64,000 bases of DNA from Trinickia diaoshuihuensis. Its GTDB lineage: Bacteria; Pseudomonadota; Gammaproteobacteria; Burkholderiales; Burkholderiaceae. A program made the position numbers and the translations under genes. Shown piece after piece: positions 51,872-62,504 of this stretch. The stretch covers positions 1 through 64,000 of the forward strand of contig NZ_QUBS01000079.1 in assembly GCF_003390925.1 (NCBI RefSeq), given 5' to 3'. Positions within the stretch are counted from its first letter, which is position 1. Every line of letters begins with the position of its first letter. The notes beneath the pieces were generated by a model. It searched no databases, was not told where the DNA came from, and saw only the letters and a program-made list of their open reading frames with translations.

Positions 51872-53269
51872 ATGTCGATTTCCTCGCTCATCGAAGCCGA
51901 CCGCAAGCATCTCATCCATCCCGTCGTCAACTACCGCGAGCATGAGGCGCGAGGCGTCACCCTCCTCGAATCCGGGGACGGCGCGTTCCTGCGCGATGCC
52001 GCCGGCAACGTCCTGCTCGATGCATTCGCGGGATTGTGGTGCGTCAACGTCGGATACGGCCGCCAAAGCATCGTCGATGCGGCCACGGAGCAAATGAAGA
52101 AGCTCCCCTACGCCACGGGATACTTTCACTTCGGCAGCGCGCCGGCGATCGAACTCGCCGAGCAACTCGTTGCGCGTACGCCCGCCTCGCTGCAGCACGT
52201 CTACTTCACGCTGGGCGGCTCCGATGCCGTCGATTCGGCCGTGCGCTTCATCACGCACTACTTCAACGCGACGGGCCGCCCGAGCAAGAAGCAATTCATC
52301 GCGCTCGAGCGCGGCTATCACGGCTCGTCCTCGTTCGGCTCGGGTCTGACGGCCCTCGCCGCGTTCCATCGCCACTTCGACCTGCCGCTCGCGAACCAGC
52401 ATCACATCCCCTCGCCTTACCCGTATCGCAGCTCGCACCCCGGCGATGCCGCACTGATCGCCGCCTCGGTGGCCGCCCTCGAAGCGAAGGTCGCCGCGCT
52501 CGGCGCCGAGAACGTGGCGGCGTTCTTCTGCGAACCCGTTCAAGGTTCGGGCGGCGTCATCGTGCCCCCCGCCGGCTGGCTCAAGGCGATGCGCGAGGCC
52601 TGCCGCCGGCTCGGGATTCTGTTCGTGGCCGATGAGGTCATTACCGGATTCGGCCGTACAGGCCCGCTCTTCGCCTGCGAGGCCGAGGACGTCGAGCCGG
52701 ATCTGATGACGGTCGCCAAAGGCTTGACGGCCGGCTACGCGCCGATGGGCGCCGTCTTGATGTCGGACGAGGTCTATCGCGGCCTGGCCGACGGTGCGGG
52801 CGGCGCCGCGATCGGCCACGGCTACACCTACTCCGCCCATCCCGTCAGCGCCGCGATCGGCCTTGAAGTCATGCGGCTCTACCATGAGGGCGGGCTGCTC
52901 GCGAACGCGCAGGCGCTCGCGCCGCGCTTTGCGCTTGGGCTCGACGCGCTGCTCGATCATCCGCTCGTGGGTGATTCGCGCCATCGGGGCCTGCTCGGCG
53001 CGCTCGAACTCGTCGCCGACAAGACGCGCAAAACGCCGTTCGACGCCTCGCTCAAGCTGCCCGAGCGTATCGCCGCGCTTGCCTATCGAAATGGTCTGAT
53101 CTTTCGCGCATTCGGCGATCACATCCTGGGCTTCGCCCCGGCGCTCTCGTACACGGCCGATGAGTTCGATTTGCTCTTCGAACGTCTGCGGAGAACGCTG
53201 GACGACATCCTTGCCGAGCGCGACGTCAGGGCCGCACTCGATAGCGGCGTTCGCGTGGGTGCATGCTAA
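51872..53269 (+). CDS. Class III PLP aminotransferase, 465 aa
   Basis: FTLGGSDAVDSAVRF, FFCEPVQGSGGVIVP, the metal-free PLP region FVADEVITGFGRTG, and the PLP lysine in DLMTVAKGLTAGY. Best match is omega-amino acid/putrescine:pyruvate transaminases. It removes a terminal amino group, complementing the FAD oxidases. Confidence 0.85.
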   Translation: MSISSLIEADRKHLIHPVVNYREHEARGVTLLESGDGAFLRDAAGNVLLDAFAGLWCVNVGYGRQSIVDAATEQMKKLPYATGYFHFGSAPAIELAEQLVARTPASLQHVYFTLGGSDAVDSAVRFITHYFNATGRPSKKQFIALERGYHGSSSFGSGLTALAAFHRHFDLPLANQHHIPSPYPYRSSHPGDAALIAASVAALEAKVAALGAENVAAFFCEPVQGSGGVIVPPAGWLKAMREACRRLGILFVADEVITGFGRTGPLFACEAEDVEPDLMTVAKGLTAGYAPMGAVLMSDEVYRGLADGAGGAAIGHGYTYSAHPVSAAIGLEVMRLYHEGGLLANAQALAPRFALGLDALLDHPLVGDSRHRGLLGALELVADKTRKTPFDASLKLPERIAALAYRNGLIFRAFGDHILGFAPALSYTADEFDLLFERLRRTLDDILAERDVRAALDSGVRVGAC

Positions 53270-53309
53270 AGTAGGTCACGACTTTTCAGGAACGCGCGAG
53301 CCAAGCACG

Positions 53310-53801
53310 ATGAGCGACGATTGCAAGCTTGACCGGATCGATCTACGAATCCTCTCGCAACTGCAGAAGCGAGGACGTATCACGAACGTCGAACTTGCCG
53401 ATGCCGTGGGGTTATCGCCGAGCCCTTGCCTGACGCGCGTCAAGCGTCTCGAGAAGGCCGGCTATATCGTCGGGTACGGCGCCCAAATCCAGCTCGAAAA
53501 GCTCGGCGACGTGCAAATCGTCTTCACCGAAGTCACGCTGGCCGATCATCGCCGCGAGGATTTCAATCGCTTCGTCTCCGCGATCCGCGACGTCGACGAA
53601 ATCGTCGAGTGTCACTTGGCGAGCGGCGGCTACGACTACCTGCTCAAGTTCGTCACGCGCAGTGTGAGTCATTATCAAAGCGTGATCGAAGGCTTGCTAG
53701 AACGCGAAATCGGCATCGAAAAGTATTTCAGCTACGTCATCATCAAATCGCCTTTCGTCAAAACGCACTATCCGCTCGAAGTGCTCTTTCCGCACTCGTG
53801 A
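53310..53801 (+). CDS. Lrp/AsnC-family regulator, 163 aa
   Basis: HTH (LDRIDLRILSQLQKRGRIT, VELADAVGLSPSPCLTRVKRL) and the RAM effector-binding domain (VHMASGGYDYLLKF-like). Start at 53310. It probably regulates the aminotransferase gene next door in response to an amino acid. Confidence 0.9.
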   Translation: MSDDCKLDRIDLRILSQLQKRGRITNVELADAVGLSPSPCLTRVKRLEKAGYIVGYGAQIQLEKLGDVQIVFTEVTLADHRREDFNRFVSAIRDVDEIVECHLASGGYDYLLKFVTRSVSHYQSVIEGLLEREIGIEKYFSYVIIKSPFVKTHYPLEVLFPHS

Positions 53802-53897
53802 TCGGGCGGCTTCGCGGCGCGCGATCGCCTGCGAGGCGCCGCCGCGGGGCACGGACGGCTCATGTTGTATTGATCTATCCATAGGAGGTACCCAGCC

Positions 53898-54986
53898 ATG
53901 GCTGGACCATATCGCATCGCGGTCATCCCGGGCGACGGCATCGGCACGGAGGTCATGCCCGAAGGATTGCGCGTCTTGGACGCGGCCAGCCGCCGCTTCG
54001 GTATCGATCTCGAATACGAGCACATCGAGTGGGCGAGCTGCGACTACTACGAAAAGCACGGCCGGATGATGCCGGCCGATTGGAAAACGCAACTGCTGCG
54101 CTGCGATGCCATTTTGTTCGGCGCCGTCGGCTGGCCGGCGAAGGTGCCCGACCATGTTTCGCTATGGGGCTCGCTTCTGAAATTCCGGCGCGAGTTCGAT
54201 CAATACGTCAATCTGCGCCCCGCGCGGCTCTTCGAAGGCGTGCCTTCGCCGCTCGCGGGACGAGGGCCCGGCGACATCGATTTTTGGATCGTGCGAGAGA
54301 ACACCGAGGGCGAATATTCGTCGGTGGGTGGAGTGATGTTCGAAGGCACCGAGCACGAGTTCGTCACGCAAGAGTCGATCTTCACGCGGCGGGGCAGCGA
54401 GCGCGTGCTCAAGTACGCATTCGATCTCGCGCAGCGGCGCGCGCGCAAAAAGCTGACGGTCGCGACCAAGAGCAACGGCATTGCGATCAGCATGCCATGG
54501 TGGGACAAGCGCGCCGAGGAAATGGCCGCGCGCTACCCGGATGTGGCCTGGGACAAACAGCACATCGACATCCTATGCGCGCGCTTCGTGCTGAGCCCGG
54601 ATCGCTTCGACGTGGTGGTGGCAACCAATCTGTTCGGCGACATCCTCTCCGACCTCGGCCCCGCCTGTACGGGGACGATCGGCCTCGCGCCGTCGGCCAA
54701 CCTGAACCCGGAGCGCGCATTCCCCTCGCTGTTCGAGCCCGTGCACGGGTCGGCGCCCGATATCGCCGGTAAAAACATCGCCAACCCGATTGCGATGATT
54801 TGGTCCGCCGCGATGATGCTCGACTTCCTCGGCCATCACGGAGGCAAGGAGCGCGAGGCGCACGACGCCATCCTCGCGGCGATCGAAACAACGCTGAAGG
54901 AAGGGCCGCATACGGGCGACCTCGGCGGCGAGGCCGCGACAAAGGAAGTGGGACAAGCCATTGCCGCGCGCGTGGCCGGCGATTGA
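53898..54986 (+). CDS. Tartrate/isopropylmalate-dehydrogenase-like enzyme, 362 aa
   Basis: Beta-decarboxylating dehydrogenase fold: IAVIPGDGIGTEVMPEG, WIVRENTEGEYSSVGG, YPDVAWDKQHIDILCARF and GDILSDLGPA. The active-site spacing and Tyr in NTEGEY fit TtuC/D-malate dehydrogenase. GGAGG lies before the ATG. It would feed a C4 hydroxyacid into central metabolism. Confidence 0.8.
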   Translation: MAGPYRIAVIPGDGIGTEVMPEGLRVLDAASRRFGIDLEYEHIEWASCDYYEKHGRMMPADWKTQLLRCDAILFGAVGWPAKVPDHVSLWGSLLKFRREFDQYVNLRPARLFEGVPSPLAGRGPGDIDFWIVRENTEGEYSSVGGVMFEGTEHEFVTQESIFTRRGSERVLKYAFDLAQRRARKKLTVATKSNGIAISMPWWDKRAEEMAARYPDVAWDKQHIDILCARFVLSPDRFDVVVATNLFGDILSDLGPACTGTIGLAPSANLNPERAFPSLFEPVHGSAPDIAGKNIANPIAMIWSAAMMLDFLGHHGGKEREAHDAILAAIETTLKEGPHTGDLGGEAATKEVGQAIAARVAGD

Positions 54987-55054
54987 CGCCGCGCGAGCGG
55001 TCCATGGTGCAGACGGTATCGGCAAGTATCGACAAAACGGAACAAGGAATCGCG

Positions 55055-56527
55055 ATGACACGCAAGTTCGACACGGACCAACTCGTTCGTACGGAAAATT
55101 TCATCGGTGGGCGCTGGGTGCCGGCATCGAGCGGTGCGCGCTTCGCAGTCGTCGATCCCGCGGACGGCGCATGCATCGCCGAAATCGCCGATAGCGCGGC
55201 GGCCGACGCACGCGCGGCGACCGATGCCGCCGCGGCCGCCCTGCCCGCTTGGCGCGAAACGTTGCCGAAGGAACGCGCCGCGATTCTGCGCCGCTGGCAT
55301 GCACTGATCGTCGAGCATGAAGCGCAGTTAGCCGCGCTCATCTCGCGCGAGCAAGGCAAGCCGCTCGCCGAAGGACGCGGCGAGGTGGCTTACGGCGCGG
55401 CTTACGTCGCTTGGTTTGCCGAGGAAGCCACGCGCATCGACGGCGACTTGCTCGCGCAGCAGCAGCGCGGCAAGCGCATGAGCGCGGTGAAGGAGCCCAT
55501 CGGCGTAGTCGCCGCGATCACGCCGTGGAACTTTCCGCTCGCGATGATCGCACGCAAGATCGCGCCGGCGCTGGCCGCCGGCTGCACGGTCGTGGGCAAG
55601 CCGGCCGAAGACACACCGCTCACGGCCAGCGCGCTCGTGCTGCTGGCGCATGAAGCCGGCGTGCCGGCCGGCGTCCTGAATTTGATCACGGCATCGCGCG
55701 ATCGCGGCATCGAGGCCGTTGCCGATTGGCTCCATGATTCGCGCGTGCGCAAGATCACGTTTACGGGATCGACGGCGGTCGGCAAATATTTGGCGCGTGA
55801 ATCGGCCGGTACGCTCAAGAAGGTCTCGCTCGAACTCGGCGGAAACGCACCGTTCATCGTATTCGACGATGCGGACCTCGAAGCGGCCGTGACCGGCCTC
55901 ATGGCCTCGAAATTCCGTAATGGCGGACAGACCTGCGTTAGCCCCAACCGTGTCTATGTGCAAGCCGGCACCTATGAACGGTTCGCCGACTTGCTCGCGC
56001 AGCGAGTGGCCGCGCTGAAGGTCGGGCCCGCGAGCCAGCCCGATGCGCAAATCGGGCCCATGATCAATGCACGCGCGGTCGACAAGATCGCACGGCACGT
56101 AGACGATGCCGTCACGCGCGGTGCGCGCGTTCTCACGGGCGGCAAACGTCTTCCCGGACTCGGGCCGAATTTCTTTGCGCCGACGGTCCTCGCGCAAGCG
56201 AACGCCGGTATGTTGCTATGTGCCGAGGAAACGTTCGGCCCCGTCGCGCCGCTGTTTCGCTTCGAGGACGAGCAAGAGGTGATCGACGCGGCGAACGCGA
56301 CGCCCTATGGCCTCGCTTCGTACTTCTATACGAACGACATCAAGCGAATCGAGCGCGTCTCGCGCGCGCTGGAGGCAGGCATCGTCGGCATCAACGAAGG
56401 GGCGATCTCAAGCGAGGCGGCGCCGTTCGGCGGCATCAAGGAATCGGGCTACGGCCGGGAAGGTTCGAAATACGGACTCGACGATTATCTGTCGATCAAG
56501 TACTTGTGCCAGGGCAATCTCGCGTAA
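55055..56527 (+). CDS. NAD(P)-dependent succinate-semialdehyde dehydrogenase-like, 490 aa
   Basis: Full-length ALDH. ITPWNFPLAMI, FTGSTAVGKYL, catalytic Glu in LELGGNAPFIVF and Cys in NGGQTCVSPNRV. Length and the C-terminal YGREGSKYGLDDYLSIK match GabD-type enzymes. AAGGA precedes the ATG at 55055. It finishes oxidation of an aminotransferase-derived semialdehyde. Confidence 0.85.
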   Translation: MTRKFDTDQLVRTENFIGGRWVPASSGARFAVVDPADGACIAEIADSAAADARAATDAAAAALPAWRETLPKERAAILRRWHALIVEHEAQLAALISREQGKPLAEGRGEVAYGAAYVAWFAEEATRIDGDLLAQQQRGKRMSAVKEPIGVVAAITPWNFPLAMIARKIAPALAAGCTVVGKPAEDTPLTASALVLLAHEAGVPAGVLNLITASRDRGIEAVADWLHDSRVRKITFTGSTAVGKYLARESAGTLKKVSLELGGNAPFIVFDDADLEAAVTGLMASKFRNGGQTCVSPNRVYVQAGTYERFADLLAQRVAALKVGPASQPDAQIGPMINARAVDKIARHVDDAVTRGARVLTGGKRLPGLGPNFFAPTVLAQANAGMLLCAEETFGPVAPLFRFEDEQEVIDAANATPYGLASYFYTNDIKRIERVSRALEAGIVGINEGAISSEAAPFGGIKESGYGREGSKYGLDDYLSIKYLCQGNLA

Positions 56528-56607
56528 ACCGCAGCCGGCTTACGTACGCATAGCGCCGATTGATCGATTCGCCCGCACCGCCTTGACAGCGTGCGGGCCG
56601 GCGCCTT

Positions 56608-57216
56608 TTAGTGGCCGACGCGATACACGCGGCCCGTCTGTATTCCCTCGACGCTGCGTCGATAAGCCATCGCCACGCGCGCTGCCGGGACGCTTTCGAA
56701 GCCGGGAAAGAACGGACCGAAGACGTCCAACGACTCGGTCAGCACGGTCGGGCTCACGGCGTTGATGCGGATACCCCGTTTCAGTTCGAACGCGGCCGCG
56801 CGGACAAAGCCTTCGATCCCGGCATTCACCGCCGCCGCGTTCGCGCCTTGTGCGATCGGCTCGTCCACCGCGATGCCCGTGGTCAGCGTAATCGAGCCGC
56901 CATCGTGCAGATAATGCTGGCCCACCAGCGCCAGACGCACTTGCCCGAGCAGTTTGTCTTGCAAGCCGACGTTGAAGTCCGCCGCCGTCATATCCGAGAC
57001 TGCCCCGAAAAAGATACTGCCCGCCGCCGAAACGATGGCGTTCACGCGGCCGATTTTCTCGAACAACGCCGCGACGCTGTCCTGGCTCGCGATGTCGACC
57101 TGGTGGTCCCCGCGCGTGCGCCCTACGCGGATGATTTCGTGTTTGCCGTCACGGCTCAGTTCGTCCGCGACGGAACGACCGACTGTCCCGCTCGCGCCGA
57201 TTACGACGATCTTCAT
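56608..57216 (-). CDS. Short SDR-like protein, 202 aa
   Basis: NAD site VVIGASGTVGRSV, then VSAAGSIFFG, then AFELKRGIRINAVSPTVL. The catalytic YxxxK is replaced by AxxxN (GANAAAVNAG), as in a known family of small atypical SDRs. Divergent from a LysR gene that probably regulates it. Confidence 0.75.
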   Translation of the reverse strand: MKIVVIGASGTVGRSVADELSRDGKHEIIRVGRTRGDHQVDIASQDSVAALFEKIGRVNAIVSAAGSIFFGAVSDMTAADFNVGLQDKLLGQVRLALVGQHYLHDGGSITLTTGIAVDEPIAQGANAAAVNAGIEGFVRAAAFELKRGIRINAVSPTVLTESLDVFGPFFPGFESVPAARVAMAYRRSVEGIQTGRVYRVGH

Positions 57217-57310
57217 GAGGTGCTCCTTTTCGCATCCGGTTGGAAGGCCTCCATTCTTCTACGAACCGTGGAGTCGATATATGTGCTGTAATTTCGAATA
57301 CTCCTAACTC

Positions 57311-58216
57311 ATGGTTCGTAATGTGGACAAACTTCGTGGCCTGGAAACCTTCGTCGCCGTCGTCGAGGAAGGCAATTTCACCGAGGCGGCCGAGCGGCTG
57401 GAGATGTCGGCCGTGATGGTCGGCAAATACGTCCGCGAACTCGAGGAGCGGCTCGGCGTACGCTTGCTGGAGCGCACCACGCGCCGTCAAAGCTTGACCG
57501 ATGCGGGGCGTGTCTTTTACGAGGATGCCAAGCGGGCGCTCGAGCAAGTGAGGCTGGCCGAGACCTCGGTCGAACGGTTGCGCGCGTCGCCGTCCGGCAC
57601 CTTGCGCGTCAGCGCCCCCACGACCTTCGGCGCCTATGTCGTCGCCCCATTGGCGGCGACCTTTCAGCAGCGGCATCCGCGCGTGCGTGTCGAATTGGAA
57701 TTGAGCAACCGGGTCGTCGATCTCATCGACGAAGGGTTCGATTTAGCCATCCGTATCGGCGAACTGGGCGACGCCGATCTAATTGCCAAGCCTTTGGCGC
57801 AATACCGCATGGTGATTTGCGCGTCGCCCGGCTATCTGGCTCTGCACGGGCATCCGCAGACGCCGAAGGACCTAGGCGCGCATCGCTGCCTGGCCCACTC
57901 GGTATGGAACAACCGAAACGGCTGGATGCTCAAGAGCGCGGAAGGACCGCGGCATTGGAACGAGCCCGACTTTACCTGTAACGACGGCAACGGCCTGCGG
58001 ATGGCCGCCATCGCCGGTGCGGGATTGCTGTTGCAACCCGAGGTGCTGGTCGCCGACGATCTCGCGCGCGGAACGTTGGTGCAAGTGCTGCACGCTTATT
58101 CGCCCGACCCGCGCCCGATCCATATCGTCTATCGGCAAGACCGGCGGCCGTTGCCGAAGCTCACGCATTTCATCGCGCACCTTCTCGCGCACGTGGAGCA
58201 GCCGCAAACCGCTTAG
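57311..58216 (+). CDS. LysR-family regulator, 301 aa
   Basis: HTH with [20 protein letters not shown] and a full effector domain. Shares a 94-bp divergent promoter with the SDR gene. Its stop overlaps the stop of cysA by four bases (convergent). Confidence 0.85.
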   Translation: MVRNVDKLRGLETFVAVVEEGNFTEAAERLEMSAVMVGKYVRELEERLGVRLLERTTRRQSLTDAGRVFYEDAKRALEQVRLAETSVERLRASPSGTLRVSAPTTFGAYVVAPLAATFQQRHPRVRVELELSNRVVDLIDEGFDLAIRIGELGDADLIAKPLAQYRMVICASPGYLALHGHPQTPKDLGAHRCLAHSVWNNRNGWMLKSAEGPRHWNEPDFTCNDGNGLRMAAIAGAGLLLQPEVLVADDLARGTLVQVLHAYSPDPRPIHIVYRQDRRPLPKLTHFIAHLLAHVEQPQTA

Positions 58217-59271
58217 CCGCGCGGGAACACGCGCGCGGCACGCGGCACGGCAACGGCCGCATCGCCCGCTTGCAATGCAAGCGCGCGCCATGCGTCGCGT
58301 TCGATTTGCGCTTCGAGCGGCTCGCCGTCGCGCGTTGCCAACTCCACGCGCACCGTGGCGCCGAGCGGAACGACGCGTCGCACGTCCACCGCGATGCCGC
58401 CGTGCTGCCTGCTGTTCGCCGGCTCGAGCGCGAGGTCGTGCGGGCGGATATACGCCAGCGCGGGGCCCGAGAAATCGGCGGCAACGGTAACGGGCCGCGT
58501 CGCTCCCTCGGCCACGAAACCATCGCCGAGAACGGCGCCCGGCACCCGATTCGCCGCGCCGAGGAACGAGCATACGAATGCGTTCGCCGGGTGATCGTAG
58601 ACCGCCTGCGGGCTGCCCGCTTGCTCCACCCGGCCGCGATTCATGATGACGATGCGGTCGGCGACGTCGAGCGCCTCTTCCTGGTCGTGCGTGACGAAAA
58701 TCGTCGAGATGCGCAGATCGTCATGCAAGCGCCGCAGCCAAGCGCGCAGTTCCTTGCGGACTTTCGCGTCGAGCGCGCCGAACGGCTCGTCGAGCAACAG
58801 GACCTTCGGCTCGACGGCAAGCGCTCGGGCAAGCGCAATCCGCTGCCGCTGTCCGCCCGAGAGTTCCGCCGGGTACGATGCCGCGAGCCAGTCCAACTGC
58901 ACGAGGTTCAGCAGCGTATGCACCTTCTCGCGAATCGCCGCCTCGCTCGGCCGCGACCGGCGAGGCCTGGCACGCAGGCCGAATGCGACGTTCTCGAAAA
59001 CCGTCATGTGGCGAAACAGCGCGTAGTGTTGAAACACGAAGCCCACCTGCCGTTCGCGCGCATCGACATCGGCCACATCCTCGCCATGAAGGAAAACGTG
59101 CCCCTCATCCGCATGCTCGAGCCCGGCGATCACGCGCAATAGCGTGGTCTTGCCGCAGCCGGACGGCCCGACAAGCGCCACGAGCTCGCCCGCCGGGAAA
59201 TCGAGCGAAACATCGTCGAGCGCGGAAAAATCGCCGAACCGCTTTTGCAGGTGACGTACGGTAATACCCAT
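58213..59271 (-). CDS. cysA: Sulfate/thiosulfate ABC transporter ATPase
   Basis: 352 residues. Walker [10 protein letters not shown], signature [15 protein letters not shown], Walker [12 protein letters not shown] and C-terminal TOBE-like region. Energises the CysT-CysW permease. Convergent end with the LysR gene. Confidence 0.9.
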   Translation of the reverse strand: MGITVRHLQKRFGDFSALDDVSLDFPAGELVALVGPSGCGKTTLLRVIAGLEHADEGHVFLHGEDVADVDARERQVGFVFQHYALFRHMTVFENVAFGLRARPRRSRPSEAAIREKVHTLLNLVQLDWLAASYPAELSGGQRQRIALARALAVEPKVLLLDEPFGALDAKVRKELRAWLRRLHDDLRISTIFVTHDQEEALDVADRIVIMNRGRVEQAGSPQAVYDHPANAFVCSFLGAANRVPGAVLGDGFVAEGATRPVTVAADFSGPALAYIRPHDLALEPANSRQHGGIAVDVRRVVPLGATVRVELATRDGEPLEAQIERDAWRALALQAGDAAVAVPRAARVFPRG

Positions 59272-59290
59272 CGTTTTCTCGCCTCGTCAA

Positions 59291-60211
59291 TCAAGATTGC
59301 GCCGCGGGCAAGGCGCGCGCATTGCGCGCGGCTGCCAACTCGGCAGCGACGCGCCGCTCGGCGATCAATTTCACGGCGAGCGTCACGAGCGCGAGCATCG
59401 CAAGCAGCGAAGCGACCGCGAATGCCGCCGGCACGTTGTAATCGTTGTACAGCGCCTCCACGTGCAAAGGCATCGAGTCGGTCCGCCCGCGTATGTGGCC
59501 CGACACCACCGACACGGCACCGAACTCGCCCATCGCGCGCGCGTTGCACAGAATCACGCCGTACAGCAGCCCCCACCTCACGTTCGGCAAGGTGACGCGG
59601 CGAAAGATCTGCCAGCCCGAGGCGCCCAACACGCGCGCGGCCTGCTCTTCGTCGCTGCCTTGCGCCTGCATCAAGGGAATCAGTTCGCGCGCGACGAACG
59701 GGAACGTGACGAAAATCGTCGCCAGCACAATCCCGGGTACCGCAAAGACGATTTGGACGCCATGCGCATCGAGCCATGGGCCGAACCAGCCTTGCGCGCC
59801 GAACAGGAGGACATAGAGCATCCCCGAAATGACAGGCGATATCGAAAAAGGAAGATCGATCAGCGTCGTGAGCAGCGCCTTGCCGCGGAATTCGAATTTC
59901 GCGATCGCCCACGACGCGCACACGCCGAATGCCAGATTGAGCGGTACCGCGATCGCGGCGACGGTCAAGGTCAATCGAATCGCAGCCCTCGCGTCGGGAT
60001 CGATCAGCGCGGCGACGTAGACGCCGATTCCCTTGCTGAAGGCCTGCGCGAACACGGCCACGAGCGGAAGGACGAGGAATAGCGCGAGAAACAATAGCGC
60101 CGCAACGACCAGCAGGACGCGCACCACACGCGGCTCGGCGACCGGATCGGCCCGCCGCGCCGGGCGACGGCGAGTCGCGGCCAAGGGGACCGAATAGGTT
60201 CGTTCGCTCAT
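59291..60211 (-). CDS. cysW: Sulfate ABC transporter permease W
   Basis: 306 residues, six TM helices with the EAA loop VLGASGWQIFRRVTLPNVRWG. The ATG overlaps the cysT stop by four bases; earlier ATGs lie inside cysT. Confidence 0.9.
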   Translation of the reverse strand: MSERTYSVPLAATRRRPARRADPVAEPRVVRVLLVVAALLFLALFLVLPLVAVFAQAFSKGIGVYVAALIDPDARAAIRLTLTVAAIAVPLNLAFGVCASWAIAKFEFRGKALLTTLIDLPFSISPVISGMLYVLLFGAQGWFGPWLDAHGVQIVFAVPGIVLATIFVTFPFVARELIPLMQAQGSDEEQAARVLGASGWQIFRRVTLPNVRWGLLYGVILCNARAMGEFGAVSVVSGHIRGRTDSMPLHVEALYNDYNVPAAFAVASLLAMLALVTLAVKLIAERRVAAELAAARNARALPAAQS

Positions 60212-61080
60212 TGCGCCCCCGCCTGCGCCGGCCTGGCGCGTGCAACGCGGCTGGTACGGCGCTGCAGCCTCCATTGCAAGGTATTGACGAGCAACAGGAG
60301 CGCGAACGAGGCCGCGAGCATGACCATCGCGACCGCCGTCGCGCCCGCGTAGTCGTATTGCTCGAGCTTCGTCACGATCACGAGCGAAGTAATCTCCGAT
60401 TTCATCGGCACGTTTCCGGCGATGAATATTACCGAGCCGTATTCGCCGAGCGCCCGTGCGAACGCGAGCGCGAAACCCGTGAGCAGCGCGGGCATAACCG
60501 CCGGCAGCACCACGCGCGCGAAAACGCGCCAGCGCGATGCGCCGAGGCTAGCTGCCGCCTCCTCTTGTTCACGCTCGAAATCCTCCAGCACCGGCTGCAC
60601 CGTGCGCACGACGAACGGCAGCCCGATGAACGTCAGCGCCACGAATACGCCGAGCGGCGTATAGGCGATCTGAACACCGAAGGGGGCGAAGAGCGAACCG
60701 ATCCAGCCGTTGGTCGAATAGACGGCTGCCAGCGCGATACCGGCCACCGAGGTAGGCAACGCGAACGGCAGATCGACCGCCGCGTCGACGATGCGTTTGA
60801 ACGGAAACGAATAACGCGCGAGCACCCACGCGACGAGCAGGCCAAAGACGGCATTGATGAGTGCGCCGATCAGCGCCGCGAAGAACGTGAGCCGGTACGA
60901 GGCAAGCACGCGCGGCGATGCGACGGCCGCAAGAAACTGATCCCAAGAGAGCGTGGAAACCTTCAGGAAGGCGAACGCAAGCGGGATCAGAACCACGAGG
61001 CTCAGATAGCCGACCGTGATCGAAAGGGTCATCCGGAACCCGGGCAACGCACTGGGCTTGCGAAAAACGAACGTGCTCAT
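60208..61080 (-). CDS. cysT: Sulfate ABC transporter permease T
   Basis: 290 residues with GFRMTLSITVGYLSLVVLIP at the N-terminus and an EAA loop (AASLGASRWRVFARVVLPAVM). First gene of cysTWA. Its start codon adjoins the perfect palindrome ACTAATTAGT (61081-61090). No CysP/Sbp binding protein is in the window. Confidence 0.9.
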   Translation of the reverse strand: MSTFVFRKPSALPGFRMTLSITVGYLSLVVLIPLAFAFLKVSTLSWDQFLAAVASPRVLASYRLTFFAALIGALINAVFGLLVAWVLARYSFPFKRIVDAAVDLPFALPTSVAGIALAAVYSTNGWIGSLFAPFGVQIAYTPLGVFVALTFIGLPFVVRTVQPVLEDFEREQEEAAASLGASRWRVFARVVLPAVMPALLTGFALAFARALGEYGSVIFIAGNVPMKSEITSLVIVTKLEQYDYAGATAVAMVMLAASFALLLLVNTLQWRLQRRTSRVARARPAQAGAQ

Positions 61081-61090
61081 ACTAATTAGT
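61081..61090. promoter_or_regulatory. 10-bp palindrome ACTAATTAGT at the cysT start
   Basis: Perfect palindrome immediately upstream of the cysT ATG in the 249-bp divergent cysT/ssuD region. Might be an operator or chance in AT-rich DNA. Confidence 0.3.
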
Positions 61091-61329
61091 CACCCAACGC
61101 GGCTCGAAACATTCAACGCGAGTCTAACGACGCCGGGCGATATGAAAAACCAACGGTTGCTCATTCACATATATCGAATTCTGCTAAGCATCCCGTCATG
61201 AGCCCCGCTCGCCCATGCCCGCCGCTCATCACGCGCCGTGCAAATCAAAGCAGAAAGCATTCGTTCGAAAACCGCCTTGCCGCCTTTAGACTGCATCGAT
61301 TTCTCACGCATTGATCCGCAGGAGCAGCC

Positions 61330-62490
61330 ATGCAAGTGTTTTGGTTCATTCCCACGCACGGCGATAGCCGGTATCTCGGTACGGCGGAGGGCGCGCGCGC
61401 CGCGACCTACGATTACTTTCGGCAAATCGCCGTGGCCGCCGACACGCTCGGGTATGAAGGCGTGCTGCTGCCGACGGGCCGTTCGTGCGAGGACGCGTGG
61501 GTCGTTGCATCGAGCTTGATTCCGGCCACCGAGCGCTTGAAGTTTCTCGTCGCGATTCGCCCCGGATTGACTTCGCCCGCGCTATCGGCGCGGATGGCCG
61601 CGACCTTCGACCGGCTCTCCGGCGGCCGTTTGCTGATCAACGTCGTGACGGGCGGCGATGCCGCGGAGCTCGCGGGCGACGGCGTGTTCGTCGATCACGA
61701 CACGCGCTACGAGATCACCGACGAATTCCTGCATATCTGGCGCGAATTGATTGCCGCGTCTCACGATGGCCGCAGTATCGATCGCGACGGCCAGCATCTG
61801 AGCACGAAGGGCGGCAAGCTGCTGTACCCGAGCGTGCAGCGCCCGCATCCGCCGCTGTGGTTCGGCGGCTCTTCCGCCGCCGCCCACAAGATCGCGGCCG
61901 ATCATATCGATACCTATCTCACTTGGGGCGAGCCGCCGGCCGACGTCGCCAAGAAGATCGCCGACGTGCGTGCGAAGGCCGCCGAACGCGGCCGCGAAGT
62001 GAAGTTCGGCATTCGCCTGCACGTGATCGTGCGCGAAACCGAAGAAGAAGCGTGGCAAGACGCGGAGCGCCTGATCAGCCGGCTCGACGACGAGACGATC
62101 GCGCGTGCGCAGCAGGCCTTCGCCAAAATGGACTCCGAAGGGCAGCGCCGGATGGCCGCCTTGCATGGCGGCCGGCGCGGCTCGCGCGAGACGCTGGAGG
62201 TCTACCCCAACCTGTGGGCGGGCGTCGGCCTCGTGCGCGGCGGCGCGGGTACCGCGCTCGTCGGCAGCGCGGAGCAAGTCGCCGCCAGGATGCGCGAATA
62301 CTCGGACCTCGGCATCGAAACGTTCATCCTCTCGGGCTATCCGCATCTCGAGGAGTCGTACCGGTTCGCCGAACTCGTATTTCCGCTCATCGATGTCAAA
62401 CCTGGCAAACCGGGTCGCACCGGACCGTTGTCGGGGCCGTTCGGCGAAGTCGTCGCCAACCATTACCTACCGCAGGCCAGCCAAAGCTGA
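61330..62490 (+). CDS. ssuD: FMNH2-dependent alkanesulfonate monooxygenase
   Basis: 386 residues. Bacterial-luciferase-like fold: [17 protein letters not shown] start, [34 protein letters not shown] and [12 protein letters not shown]. Releases sulfite from alkanesulfonates. AGGAG precedes the ATG. Confidence 0.95.
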   Translation: MQVFWFIPTHGDSRYLGTAEGARAATYDYFRQIAVAADTLGYEGVLLPTGRSCEDAWVVASSLIPATERLKFLVAIRPGLTSPALSARMAATFDRLSGGRLLINVVTGGDAAELAGDGVFVDHDTRYEITDEFLHIWRELIAASHDGRSIDRDGQHLSTKGGKLLYPSVQRPHPPLWFGGSSAAAHKIAADHIDTYLTWGEPPADVAKKIADVRAKAAERGREVKFGIRLHVIVRETEEEAWQDAERLISRLDDETIARAQQAFAKMDSEGQRRMAALHGGRRGSRETLEVYPNLWAGVGLVRGGAGTALVGSAEQVAARMREYSDLGIETFILSGYPHLEESYRFAELVFPLIDVKPGKPGRTGPLSGPFGEVVANHYLPQASQS

Positions 62491-62504
62491 CGGAGGCACG
62501 CATC

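Noticed and set aside
40643..56527. Complete ectoine catabolic cluster
   Set aside because: No M24-type ectoine hydrolase and the genes are split over two divergent operons.
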